From Coffea arabica (Eukaryota > Streptophyta > Magnoliopsida > Gentianales > Rubiaceae): a stretch of 64,000 bases of DNA. The stretch lies in contig NC_092326.1 of the NCBI RefSeq assembly GCF_036785885.1, positions 2,480,001-2,544,000 on the forward strand, given 5' to 3'. The notes beneath the pieces were generated by a model. The model made no database searches. It was not told where the DNA came from and was given only the letters and a program-made list of their open reading frames with translations. Shown piece by piece: positions 24,285 to 37,048 of the stretch. The translations under genes and the position numbers were made by a program. The first letter of the stretch is position 1; each line of letters begins with the position of its first letter.

Positions 24285-24995
24285 GAAAAAGATACGCGGA
24301 GGGACGCGGTTACGCTCCAAGAAGGGGGATAGAAGGGAGCGCGGTGGACTCTGAGGCTCACCAACAGGAATTTAACTTGTCAAGAAGAGGGATAGAAGGG
24401 TGCGCGGTGGACGCTGAGACTCACCAACAGAAAATTAAATTTGTATTTTTGAAAAAGATGCGTGGAGGGACGCGATTACGCTCCAAGAAGGGGGATAGAA
24501 GGGTGCGCGGTGGACGCTGAGACTCACCAACAGAAAATTAAATTTGTATTTTTGAAAAAGATACGCGGAGGGACGCGATTACGCTCCAAGAAGGGGGATA
24601 GAAGGGTGCGCGGTGGACGCTGAGACTCACCAACAGAAATTTAACTTGTCAAGAAGGGGGATAGAAGGGTGCGCGGTGGACGCTGAGACTCACCAACAGG
24701 AATTTAACTTGTCTTTTTGAAAAAGATACGCGGAGGGACGTGATTACGCTCCAAGAAGGGGGATAGAAGGGTGCGCGGTGGACGCTGAGACTCACGAACA
24801 GGAATTTAACTTGTCAAGAAGGGGGATAGAAGGGTGTGCGGTGGATGCTGAGACTCACCAACAGGAAATTAAATTTGTATTTTTGAAAAAGATGCGCGGA
24901 GGGACGCGATTACGCTCCAGCAGAAAATTAAATTTGTCAAGAAGGGGAGATAGAAGGGTGCGTGGTGGACGCTGAGACTCACCAACAGAAATTTA
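24285..24995 (-). repeat. tandem repeats in the Ogre-like 3' UTR
   Basis: Two modules alternate. Module A is about 40 bp (gaaaaagatacgcggaggga... to gctcc). Module B is about 63 bp (aagaagggggatagaaggg... to aatttaacttgt). The order seen is A B B A B A B B A B B A' B, eight B copies in all. Copies differ by a few bases. Hypervariable tandem repeats at this place are known in Tat/Ogre elements and can seed satellite DNA. Confidence 0.85.
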
Positions 24996-26635
24996 AATAT
25001 GATATTCTGATTTGATTTTTTTTTTTTTAAACAGATTGGTGGGATTGACCCAAGCCCAATTAAACACTAAAAGAAATGAAAATGCAAGTTCAATACCATC
25101 AAACTGAAAGATTAAAATGCATGTTGCTCAAGTAGTAATAAATCAAGACAAACTTACTTGGCGGACTTACAACTTTCTTGATTGATGATTTTTTTTTTAA
25201 CTTTAAAAGAAAGGGAATAATGACTTCTGTTTCTTTCTTTGGGAATGTACATCGAAACTTGCCATTTGCCCCAGTGTGAATCATGCTCAACTAAGCCAGT
25301 AGTCTGTCACATAATCTTTCCTGTAAAAGGGAAAAAAAAAGAAAAGAAGTGACTATGATGAAAAGATTGCCACCACCATGTGATCCCTTTGCCTTGAGAG
25401 TCATGTAAACATGAGTTTCAATATCGCCAAACTGCTTCTTTAGGTCCGGTCGACAACCTCTTCAGAATCTTTGTAACCGTCAAATGTCAGTCATCCAGAC
25501 TTTGTTACCATAAGATCCTCAATCTCAGGACCCCTTTGGGATAAATTATAGGGGATTGTCTTTTGAATGAGACGCAGTAAATGGGGAACATAAACAATTG
25601 CAAAAGGTAGTATTCATCATGCAATAATGCTAATATGAAATAAACAATGATACACAATAAACAAATGAAATAGCAAATAGAATAGTAAAACAAAATTAGT
25701 GATTTTTGTTTTTTTTTTTTTGAATATAGGTCCCATGATCAAAAGTTGGATTCATATTTAGAGGACGGCCTTTGATGAGGAAAAATGCTCCAACTGACCC
25801 CTTCGACGTCATCCATTTTGGAATTCATTGTCGGTAAAAGAACAACAGTATGAAAGAGACCCAAATCAACACAGTCACCAGCTTTCAGACCTCAACATCT
25901 TCTTCTTTGTTGTTAATCCTCTTGTATTCCAAACCCCTACCTCAGCGCCCTTTCGGGTTTTCACTAAGGTTACCCCCACCCTTTTCATTTTTTTTTTCTC
26001 TCTCTTTTTTTTCGTTTTTGTTTTTTTTTTGTTTTGTTTTGTTTTTTTTTTAGAAGGTGCCCTTTCAGGTTTTCACCTAGAGACATAGACAAGGCAATTT
26101 TAACCCCAACTATATCAATGCAGTCATACTTTGATAATGAGTAGCATCAGTGAGACAATCTTCTCTGACATGTTTCAGAAAAGTTTGTATTAACATCATT
26201 TGCTAGTTGATTAAAATTTTTTTTTCAAATACTGCAAAAGATGAAATTTGGCAATTTTGGTTCTTGCGATTAGGATCGGATAGAGTAGCAAAGGAAAGGT
26301 TAAGGCTTGAAAGGCTTGACAGCGGATCATATGATGAGTTTGCAATCCTTTGAGATAGCATTCTTTCAAAACTTACCCCAATCTAGGGTGAGAGAGAGAT
26401 AAAAATTTGCCCCAGTTTAATTCTGACAGAATCTCTATTTTCTTTTTTTTCGATTTTTTTTTTTGAAAACAAATTGCCCCAGTATGGGGTTAGTGATCTT
26501 AAAGAACAGCCAAGCGAAAAAGAAAATGGTTATGAAAAGTCAAAAGGAAAGAAGAAAAATTAGGGATAGAATATCGAAATGGAAAAATGAGAGGAAATAT
26601 GCCTGAAATCCGCCTCTTGCAGTATTTTTTTTTTT

Positions 26636-29600
26636 TCAAATAAAAAACTTTTTGCACATGTCTGCATTGATTGGTTGGGGAAAAACTTGACCGTCCATTT
26701 CCATAAGAATAAGCGCTCCTCCGGATAGCACCTTTTTAATAATGAATGGTCCTTGCCAATTGGGAGCAAACTTCCCTTTAGCCTCATCTTGCATTGGAAG
26801 AATCCGTTTCAAAACCTTATCTCCAACTTCAAATAAGCGGGGTTTGACTTTTTTGTTGTAAGCCCAAGCCATTCGTTGCTGATAACATTGTCCATGACAC
26901 ACGGCATTCAACCTCTTTTCATCAATCAGAAACAACTGCTCTTGACGTTCTCTGATCCATTCAACTTCTTCTATCTGAGCTTCCATCAGAATGTGCAAGG
27001 AAGGAATTTCAACTTCTGCAGGTAGTACTGCTTCCATTCCATACATAAGAGAGTAGGGAGTTGCACCAGTAGAAGTTCTGATGGTAGTTCTGTATGCCAT
27101 TAGTGCATAAGGCAGCTTCTCATGCCAATCCCGGTGTGCTTCAGTTATCTTACGGATAATCTTTTTCAAATTTTTATTTGCAGCTTCAACGGCTCCATTC
27201 ATTTGAGACCTATAAATAGCAGAATTTCGATGTCTGATCTTGAACTGTTCACATAATCCATCCACCATATCATTGTTGAGGTTTTTGGCATTATCAGTGA
27301 TCAGCGTCTCTGGTACCCCAAAATGACAGATGATATTATTTCTCAAGAAATCCGACACCACTTTCTTAGTAACATGCTTATAGGACGCGGTCTCAACCTA
27401 TTTGGTGAAATATTCAATCGCCACTAAAATGAATCGATGCCCATTTGAAGCAGGAGGATCAATAGTTCCGATCACATCCATTCCCCAAATCGAACATGGT
27501 CATGGAGCAGTCATACTATGCAATTCTGTAGGAGGAGCACGTATAACATCACCATGCATTTGACACTTAACACACTTTCTAACGAAATCTACACAGTCAT
27601 GCTCCATGGTAAGCCAAAAATATCCTGTTCTCATGATTTTCTTAGCCAGTAGATGCCCATTCATGTGTGGCCCACAAACCCCACTATGCACTTCTTTCAT
27701 CATATAATCGGCTTCCTCTTCATTGATGCATCTCAGAAGGCCCAAATCAGATGTTTTCTTGTATAGCACTTCTCCATTCAAGAAGAATCTTGATGACATT
27801 CTGCGTAAGAAATTTTTTGCAACAGAATCAGTATCAGGAGGGTAGGATCCCGTTTTCATGAATTCCTTAATATCCTTGTACCAGGAGCGACCATCCGTGA
27901 CCCTTTCTGTAACCAGACAATGCGCTGGCCTATTCTGAAGTTGGATCTGTATAGGTTCAATCACCAGCTCATCTGGATGTTGGATCATCGAAGACAGAGT
28001 AGCTAAAGTATCAGCAAATGCATTACGAGTGCGGGGAATATGTCTGAGTTCCAAATTCCTGAATTTGCTGGCCAAACTAAGCAAGTTACAATGATACAAC
28101 ATAATTTTTGAATCCCGAGTTACCCACTGTTTAAGCGTCTGGTGCACAAGTAAATCAGAATCACTGAATGCTATCAGGTCCTTGATCTCCATGTCCAATG
28201 CCATTTTCAATCCAAAAATACAAGCTTCATACTCAGCCATGTTGTTGGTACAAGGAAATCGTAATTTGGCTGTAGCAGGATAATGTTTCCCTTCAGGCGA
28301 CACTAAAACTGCTCCAATTCCAGCTCCAAAAGAGTTTGACGCACCATCGAAAAATAACCTCCATCCAGGATACTGCTCACTCATGTCCTCAACTGCTCCA
28401 ATGAACAGAATTTCTTCATCAGGAAAGTAGGTATGCAACGGCTGGTAATCATTATCTCTTGAATTTTCTGCCAAATGATCTGCTATGGCTTGACCCTTGA
28501 CTGCCTTTTGTGTTGTTAAGACAATATCGAACTCGGAAAGGATCATTTGCCACTTAGCCATACGTCCCGTGGGCATCGAATTTTCCAATAGGTATTTTAG
28601 AGGATCAGAACGGGAAATCAAGTAAGTGGTATAACCGAGCAAATAATGTCTCAACTTCTGAGCTGCCCATGCTAAAGCACAACAACTTCTCTCGAGGAAA
28701 GAATAGTTGGCCTCATATGCTGTAAATTTCTTGCTCAGATAGTAGATGGCTTGCTCCTTTCTTCCAGACTCATCATGCTGTCCCAGAACGCATCCGACAG
28801 CCTCATCAAGAACAGACAAATACATAATCAGAGGTCTCCCTGGCTGAGGTGGCACTAAGACCGGAGGATTTAACAAATAATTCTTGATCTTATCAAAAAC
28901 CTGCTGACAATTTTCATTCCAATCCATTGGCGCATTCTTTTTCAACAATTTGAATAAAGGCTCACAGGTAGAGGTTAACTGTGCAATGAATCGACCAATG
29001 AAATTGATCTTTCCAAGAAAACTTTTCACATCTTTTTGACTTTTCGGAATGGGCATATCTCGAATTGCTTTTATTTTCGCAGGATCTATCTCTATACCCT
29101 TTTTGCTGACAATAAAACCCAATAACTTACCAGTCGGAGCTCCAAAAGCACATTTCGCAGGGTTCAACTTCAAATTATATTTCCTCAATCTTTCAAACAG
29201 CTTCTTTAAATCAACCAAATAGTCCTCAACCTTCTTGGATTTAATTATGATATCATCCACATAGACCTCCATCTCTTTGTGAATCATATCATGGAACAGG
29301 GTAGTCATGGTCCTCTGATAGGTAGCTCCAGCGTTTTTCAACCCGAAAGGCATCACTCTATAACAAAAGGTTCCCCATGGGGTGATAAAAGAGGTTTTCT
29401 CTCTGTCTTCTTCTGCCATCAAAATTTGATGATACCCAGCAAAACAATCACCAAAAGATTCAATTTCGTGTCCAGCAGTATTGTCCAAAAGAATATGAAT
29501 GTTTGGCAAAGAAAAATCATCTTTCGGACTGGCCTTATTCAGATCTCTGTAATCAACACATACTCGCACCTCCCCAGATTTCTTAGGCACTGGCACAGGA

Positions 29601-30116
29601 TTCGATAACCAGATGGAATAATGAGACACCATGATTATCTTAGCATTGAGCTGCTTCACAATTTGTTCCTTTATTTTGAGACTCATTTCTGGTTTGAATT
29701 TACGTGGCTTCTGCTTTACAGGTAAAAAATTTGGATCGGTTGGCAACCTGTGAACCACTATGTCTGTAGAGATCCCTGGCATATCATCGTATGACCATGC
29801 GAACACATCTTGAAAAAACATTAAGAATTCAATCATTTCCTTCTTTTGTTTCCTATTCAAATGAATGCTGATTTTAACTTCTTTAACCTTCGTCTTAGTG
29901 CCAATATTGATGATTTCTGTTTCTTCTAAGTTGGGTTTGGGTTTCTCTTCATACTGTTTTAAATCCCTTGAAATAGACTCAAATTCTTCATCAGTATCGC
30001 TCTCGCTTTGAATTTCAGATTGCATGATTTCAAGTTCATGAAAGATATCGAGATTGCAGCCATCGAATTCCAAAATGGTGACATCCAAGGGGTCAAAGGA
30101 TTTTATTTGTGGCCAT
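26636..30116 (-). pseudogene. Ogre-like pol: RT, two RNase H domains, integrase
   Basis: After the intron acceptor the frame enters at the WPQIKSFDPLD segment. Domains in order: RT with VCVDYRDLNKASPKDDFSLP and catalytic YVDDIIIKSK (about 29265-29245); the usual gypsy RNase H (DEAVGCVLGQ...YYLSKK); a second, archaeal-type RNase H with the acidic set D in FFDGAS, E in MAEYEA, D in FSDSDL and D in ADTLATL; the HHCC zinc finger (EVHSGVCGPH...CVKCQ); and the integrase core with GMDVIGTI, ITDNAKN and the Glu in GAVEAANKN. Two in-frame stops interrupt it, TGA at 27502-27500 and TAG at 27400-27398. Both replace what are normally Trp codons. Otherwise the frame is continuous to the stop at 26636. Confidence 0.92.
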
Positions 30117-30422
30117 CTGAAAATAGAATAGAACATAAGTAATAAATAAATAGCAAATACTGGAGAAGTCTTTCATTTCATTAAATTCAAAATGCATCGA
30201 GACTTCACAAAAAGATGAATATACAGCCATGATTGCTATTTAAAGACATATTTAACCCAAACCTTTATTTTCGTTTCAGCAATTTTCTTGAACAAAGCAA
30301 GTTATATTAATTGAAACAAGAATAAAGGTTTAAAAGATGAAATCAATTTCTTTTAACAAAAGATCCAGACTACTGTCCTATCTGGATGTGATCTAGACAA
30401 AAGACAATCCCCTTAAATTTAC
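30117..30422 (-). other. intron between protease and RT
   Basis: On the minus strand the donor is GAATTTCG|GTAAATTT (GT at 30422-30421) and the acceptor is TTCTATTTTCAG|ATGG (AG at 30118-30117), preceded by a T-rich tract. The intron is 306 nt, divisible by three, and carries an in-frame TAA three bases in, so pol is reached only by splicing (or an internal start). Joining 30423 to 30116 gives a smooth EFRWPQIKSF reading. A facultative intron here is a known trait of Ogre elements. Confidence 0.8.
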
Positions 30423-33400
30423 CGAAATTCCCTTCGAGAGGGAAGATAATCAGCAGTCCAATTCTGAATAGCTCCTTCGGTAATTGGCAAAAATTCTGCA
30501 TTCTCTGATGGCCCCTCCTCACAAGTAACCCCGACAAATAGCTGAGACAGGTCCACTTCAATCTCCTCCACAGGATTCTTCGTTTCTGGCATAATTACCT
30601 CTGATGGATGAGGAAAAGTGTGGTATAACGGAGGGATATTTAAGACAGTTTGCTTGCCCTTCTTTTCAGCTTGTTTTCGAGCTTGCATTTCCCTTCTGTC
30701 CTTAGCAGTTGGATGAAATCCTAGTCCAAATGTATCCTTTTGCGTCGGGATCTCTATCGGCTCCAAAATTCCTTGCAATTCTCGCCCAAGACCTCTTCCT
30801 ATTTCATATCCGCCTCGGATCATCTCTCTCGCTATCATAATACTGGCCTCTGGCAAATCTGATTGAGTCAGCGACTTATCCCTGGATGCCCATCCCACAG
30901 AGACGATGTCAGCAACGTGATGAGACGAGATTGGAGTCCTTTTTCTGTTTTCACCCTTAAACTTTGCATCAACGATCATGGTACAGTCATCCTCAGCAAA
31001 CACAGTAATGAGCTGATCATTCACAATAAATCTCAGCATTTGATGCAGAGAAGATGGCACTGAATTGGAAGCATGTATCAAAGGTCTTCCAAGTAAAATG
31101 TTGTAAACACTGGAGAAGTCCATTACTTGGCAAGTAACTTGAAATTGAGCAGGGCATATCTCTAATACCAACTCTGTTTCACCCATGGATTCCCTTCTTG
31201 AACCATCGAACCCCCTAACTACGGTTGCGGACGGACGGAGTTTAACATCAAGAAATCCAAGTTTAGTGAGAGTGTTCCATGGACAGATATTCAGCGCCGA
31301 CCCATTATCCACCAAAACCCTCGGCAGCATCTTTCCTTTGCAGCGAACTGATATATATATAAGGCTCTGTTATGTCCAATCCCTTTTGCAGTCAGATCAT
31401 CATCGGAGAAGGCGATATAATTAGCGGCAAGTACATTACCCACAATGTTAGAAAACTTATCCACAGGAATATCTTTAGGGACATGGGCTTCGTTCAAGAT
31501 TTTGAGCAATGCTTCTCTGTGTAATTCAGAGGTCAAGAGAAGATTCAAAAAAGAGATCTGAGCAGGCATCCCATCCAACTGCTCCACTGTTTTGTACTCG
31601 CTTCTCTTCAGCATCTTTAGAAAATCCACAGCTTCCTTTTCAGAGACAAGAGACTTGGGCGTCAGGGATTTAATCTTGGCCTTGGTTTGAACATCGATTT
31701 CGGGGTTTCCCATAAATTTTCCAGGCCTAGTAATATTAGATACCTCCTCCTTCAAACAATGTTTGTCTCCAATTAACAGACTAGACTCCTCGTAGTTCCA
31801 CGGTACCTCTTGCAAGTTATTAACAGGCATTTGCTCTGGAAATTCGAGAATGGCAGGCTCTGATATATCCCATTCAAAAGAGGGTAAATCCAAAATAAAA
31901 GGAACTTCAGAATTGTCAGTCTCGGAAGGCCCTCCTTGTATCATAAACGGTTCCTCTTTCTCAAACACAAAAGATTTTAACTTTTCCTCAGCATTATCCT
32001 TAGTTATGGACTCTTCAACAGACAACATTTTCCTTATCTCTGCATGGTCAGTCTCTATCACGCCAAACACTTCGATTTCATCTACAATGTACTGATTGGG
32101 GTCGACAAAATCTTCATCCGGGATGATAACCCCTACAGTGCTCCCATGCTTAGGTAAAGGATTCTTACTAACATTCGGTCCTTGTTCTCCCTTTCTTCTG
32201 AGAAGAATGTCTCCAGAGTCAATCATGTCCTGAATTTTATGTTTTAAAGCCCAACAATTGCCAGTGGTATGACCTGGACTTCCAGAATGATAAGCACAGA
32301 TTGCATGCGGATCATAACCGGTAGGAGGACCTCTGGGATAGATTTTGAGAGGAACAGTGCCAATTTTCCCAACTGCTTTTAATTGCTCATACAACTGATC
32401 AATAGGTCTGCCCAAGTTGGTGAAGGCTCGAAATTACTTCTGAGTTTGAATTCCACTGGTTTGCAAAGGATTTTGAGGAGGGTTATTGTTTTGCAGGGTT
32501 GGTCTGGAATGGTAAATGGGACGAGAGTGATTTTGAAAAACAGGTTGTGGAGTTGGAGGTAAGGGCGAGGTATTCAAATGATTTGGTCGAGAATGATGGA
32601 ATTGGGTAGTGGTGTGGTAGACTGGTTGAGGATTGGTGTAATACGGGTACGGAAAAGAATAGGTGGGATGGTTTCTGGGTCTGAAAGACGGGCCTTGATC
32701 CCATATAAAAGCAGTATCACCTTCTTTCTTCTTGAATTGGGGTTTTTTCCCATTGTTGTTTTGATTTTGTAAAGCATCCAATTGCAACTTTAATGCAGAA
32801 ACATTAACAATCTTTCCTGCTTTTACAAATTCATCATACTCCTCCAATTTGTTAATGATAGCAGCAAATGGACTTCCAGTCATGCGGAAGATCTCTTCAA
32901 AATAGGGTGGATCGTGAGCCTTGATGAAAGTGCGAACAATCTCCTCCTCAGTCATAGGAGGCTCCACTTTGGCAGCTAACTTTCTCCACCGTTTTGCGTA
33001 GGTCTTGTGATCTTCCGACGGCTTTTTTTTCGTACCCTCTAGCGTGGTTCGTGTTGGTGCCAACTCACAGTTAAATTCATACTGCTTCACAAAAGCAGTT
33101 GATAGATCCAACCAGGTCTTGACTTCTCCAGACTTCAAATTTGAATACCAATTTAGAGCATCTCCCTCCAAACTTTCCGAAAATAGACGCATAGGCAAAT
33201 TCTCATCATCCACAGGCTTACCTAACTTGTTGGCAAACATCTTGAGGTGCGTCTTTGGATTTCCAGTTCCATCATACTTGCAAAATTTAGGGGTTTTGAA
33301 TCCCAACGGTAGCTGAATATTCGGGAAAAGACACAATTCATCGTAATCTAAACCACCATGCCTGCTCAACCCTTGATTCTTTTTCATAAAGTCATCGAAT

Positions 33401-33933
33401 CGATCCAACCTTCTTAACAAATCTTTATCAACGGGTGTATGTTGTTCTTCCATTGCCGCCTTCCCTTGAGATGCCGTATCCAGTACAAAAGGCTCCGGAA
33501 GGTGGTGGTGCGGTCCCTGAGGGTTGGGAGGAATGTTCAGAATGGTTTGTGGATGAGTTTGAGGGATTTGACTATTGGTTGGGTTCACCAATACATAATT
33601 CGGATGCATATAGGAAAAGTCTGAATTTAATCGGGCAAAGGTATTTTCAACAGGGTTAGCGAAAGGAGGAAAGAAAGGTGTTTGAGTATTGGATGTGTGG
33701 GGTGGTTGATAGTCTTGTGCAGTTGGGTGATTATCGATAGGTTCTTGGTCGTTTGGGACATCACCACCATTGTTGCTGGCGACCAGCTGATCAATTACAC
33801 GCCTTTGTGCGGCCATTTCAGCACTTAACTCATTGAACTTGGCAAGTACCTCACTTAACTGAGCTCCTAATGCTGTGAAGTCCGGTGATGTAACCATAGC
33901 AGATCTTTCCGAAGCTTCAGGCGCTGAACTCAT
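30423..33933 (-). pseudogene. Ogre-like gag-protease
   Basis: From the ATG at 33933, Gag runs about 500 codons. A Pro/Asn-rich N-terminal part is followed by the core Gag segment (TPKFCKYDGTGNPKTHLKMF, then YAKRWRKLAAKVEPPMTEEE), typical of Tat/Ogre Gag. A TAA at 32436-32434 then interrupts the frame, which continues in phase through a Cys/His cluster, CAYHSGSPGHTTGNC. A 2-base excess in a TA run at 31350-31362 shifts the frame before the aspartic protease, whose active site reads VLVDNGSALNICP; DNG is common in this lineage. A G-patch-like GYEIGRGLGRELQGI segment follows. The last codon is split by the intron. Confidence 0.88.
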
Positions 33934-34298
33934 GTTTACAGACTATCTCAAGGTCTACTTCGGAACCTGGTGATGATGGGGCTTCTTTGGGTAGCAATTG
34001 TGAAACATACCTGATAGTGGAGAAAAGAAACTCATTTAGGGTTGGATTTTCTGTCAAATTGCTGTGATTTATTCAAGAAAAAGAAAAAAAGAAAGAAAAG
34101 AAAAGAAACATGAGTTAGTAGATATCTAAATAATTCGGATGCATGTCCTATGGGGGAGCTTTTTTTCTGCCAAGGGTAGGCCTAACATGATGCAACACCT
34201 TTGAAGTGAGACCTGTTTATCAAACCTGTGTTTCGAAAAATAACTTTGCAACAGATAAGGATCATTTCATTGATGGATTTCAAAATATCATACATCAT

Positions 34299-35801
34299 CT
34301 ACATCATTTCTCGAAGTTGATTTCGTACAAGATCATTAAACTTTTTCAATCTATCTATCACAGCATCTTTTGGCTCTCTGGAATAGGGATTCTGCATGCG
34401 TTCAGTTTGATCATACAACTTGCCACACTTTCTCTTCAATTCCTGGTGTCTTTCTTGCATTTCTTCACACAGTCTTTTATTCTTCTCTGCCAGACCCTTA
34501 TTCACTTCCACAGATTGCCTTAATTGTGCATTTTCTGTGTCTTTCGCCTCAATGATTGCCATTAGTTTCTTGACTTCCTCGGACTGTTCCATCAATGGTT
34601 GCCTAGCACCAGATTCTCTGAGCCACTCCTCGTATTGAGGGGTAACCAAAGCCATCTGTTTAAGTTGCGGAACATAAGCGATATCCTCATCATCGGACAG
34701 CGTTTCCCAAGCTTCGACAATTGATACTTTCATCGGAATTTTGTCTGGACAGATCCCCTTGCCAAAACTGATGGTGAAATCGGTCAAGTCAGGTGTGAGT
34801 GGTACTCCTTAAATGCGTCCTAACTGTCTGAGAAACCTTTTCGGAGTGTATGCCATGATGCCTTGAGTTCCCAATAACGGTATCAAATCTGATGACTTGG
34901 CGCGTAGAACATGGTTAAAACAGTCGGTCCAGTCTAGTACCCATCTAATCTTTTGATCTGACAATACCCTCAAAAAGTCCAGCCATTCCGATGCACTTCT
35001 TGGCAAATTACTTTGGTCAACTCTCTTATGATGGGTAGAGATCCAATTATACCCAATCAATGGCAGACCATCAAGAGCAGGCAACTGTCTTCGAAAATGT
35101 TCCATGGCCCATATATGCAAAATTCGATTTGATCCATAAAAGAACTTTGACCCCCTTTGGCAGTTGGTACACGCAACAAAAATGTCAGCTAACACAGTCG
35201 ATACTATAGAGGCTTGTCGATCCTTAATTCCAAAAAACAAGTTAGACAGGAGTTTAGTGATTTTGAAACCAATTTTCTTATCTTTTCTAGGAAACAAATA
35301 AATCCCCGCCATCACAAGTCCATACACCAGCGGCCTCTTACATTCCCATGTTACCTTAGATGTAAATGAAAAATCCTTCGAATACTTATCAAACCCATCT
35401 TTCATTGCGAATCTGTCAAACAAAAATTTTACATCTATGCTCTGATCTGATCCTTGCACTACAGACTCTTTTAATCCAGCAAAATGACAGAATTCAATCT
35501 TGCCAGAAGCAATCGGAAATATCACTGCTGTACCCTTTACTGGCAAATTCAGAAGACCGGCTACCTCTTCAATGGTCGGAGTCAACTCCTTGTTTCCTAT
35601 CCGAAATGTTGAACCATCGGAATCCCACAATTGAATTAAAGCTTCTACCAAATACCCATCTGATTCAATGTCTTTGAAATCCCCAATTGGTCCAAGGTAG
35701 GAGGCAACCTGATTGATCTCACTAAATGAAAGAAGCCCTAGCCATCTTCGAACCTCCATTGGAACTGTCAACAGCTGACTGATTTGTTGAGGTCTGTCCA
35801 T
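34299..35801 (-). pseudogene. ORF1 upstream of gag, plant-mobile-domain-like protein
   Basis: One frame of about 500 codons lies between the leader and gag and is interrupted once by a TAA at 34811-34809. The N-terminal 330 residues contain RRWLGLLSFSEINQVASYLG and LTPTIEEVAGLLNLPVKG, resembling the plant mobile domain/DUF7745-type proteins that accompany large gypsy elements. The last 169 residues are rich in Glu, Lys and Gln with heptad-like spacing, a probable coiled coil. Ogre elements are known for an ORF1 of unknown function at this position. The stop sits where a CAA (Gln) codon would fit the flanking sequence. I infer a nucleic-acid or host-factor role only from position; function is unknown. 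Confidence 0.82.
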
Positions 35802-37026
35802 CTAAAGCATGTAATCTCGATTAAATACCTTACCTACAGGCCTCACTTCTCCAGTTTTACAAGAATTTAAACATGAATATCCCATAGAGGGTTAGTTACC
35901 CAAGGAAAACAAGGCTAGTATATTCCTAAAATGGGATCCCCTAAATGGCATTCCCTCTAGGGTTAATGCATGATGTCGGTTTATTAAACGCATAAATATG
36001 CAATACGATAATTGAAACATGGTCTAAGGGTACCCCATTTAGATGCCGGGGTAGGCCTAGAATGACATGCATATATATATATATAGTATTAATGCGATAA
36101 ACCAAAATTTAAACGTGCTATTTACAAAGGGTGGTCTGCCTTAACGAATACCACGTCAGGACTCTTATTTCTAAGGTTTGTCAATGCAGTGGAGACAAAA
36201 ATCAAGAAAAGTTAGTTCAATCAGATAAATTCACATAACACATTGTAGCAAAGTAATACACAGAGATAAAACAATAAAAAGAAAAGAGGGATTGGATCCC
36301 TCCCCTCGTGAATAGTATTCCTAATAGGGTAAGACAGACTCTACCTTAGGTAAACTATCATGGATGCATAAGGTATTGGCTTACTAATGCATCTAAACTC
36401 GATAGGTTTTAGGTCCCCAAGCCTTCAGACTTGGAAACCAAAGGTCATCAACCCCAAAGTTCTTTGTCGGTGGCTCGAGAGATTCCTCAGACATTGCTAC
36501 GCGCACGTCGTGCCACGGCCACATGTCCAAGTGAATCTATCAAAAATCCTCAATCTTCGACTAAAAGCTAAAGGCTATCAACCCAAAGCTTAAAATGGAA
36601 GATTGAGTGACCCCTCGGATCATGCTACGCACACGTCGTGTCGCGATCACACGTCCAAGTGGGTCGCCTAATCCTAACAGGGAAGAGTGGCGTGACAAGC
36701 CACTAAAAGAAAAATAAATAAGGGATAAAAAATAAAACGTATGCACGTATGCCAGTTCTCGGTTTGGAGGGGAGGGATCGAGAACCAATGCGAGGCTCTA
36801 GGGTAATATTCCCCACCCCCAAATGCAAAGCGCGATACATATAAGTAAATAAACAAAAGTAAATAAATAAATCATTCATCACATATACGAGGAACGATAA
36901 ACGAATACGAGGGTGAAATGCAAAATATCCTAAAAGAGAAATATGCAACCTAAAACATCCAAATATGATAAATATAAGGGTTAAAACGAGAAAAAACGAC
37001 TAAACCAAGTGCTTGGACTCTCTTAC
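35802..37026 (-). other. Ogre-like 5' leader
   Basis: About 1.2 kb of non-coding leader separates the primer site from ORF1. It contains a (TA)n run near 36068-36084 and two diverged copies of a segment around acgtcgtg...cacatgtccaagtg (about 36493-36535 and 36617-36663). Confidence 0.6.
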
Positions 37027-37045
37027 GCCCCCAGTGGAGTCGCCA
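37027..37045 (-). other. primer binding site
   Basis: On the minus strand TGGCGACTCCACTGGGGGC follows the 5' LTR after a short spacer. It starts with TGG, as expected for the complement of a tRNA 3' end. Known Ogre elements use tRNA-Arg; I could not confirm the tRNA here. Confidence 0.7.
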
Positions 37046-37048
37046 AGT

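Noticed and set aside
24285..24995. CRISPR-like array
   Set aside because: Repeats alternate between two related modules without unique spacers, and the array lies in the 3' UTR of a plant retrotransposon.
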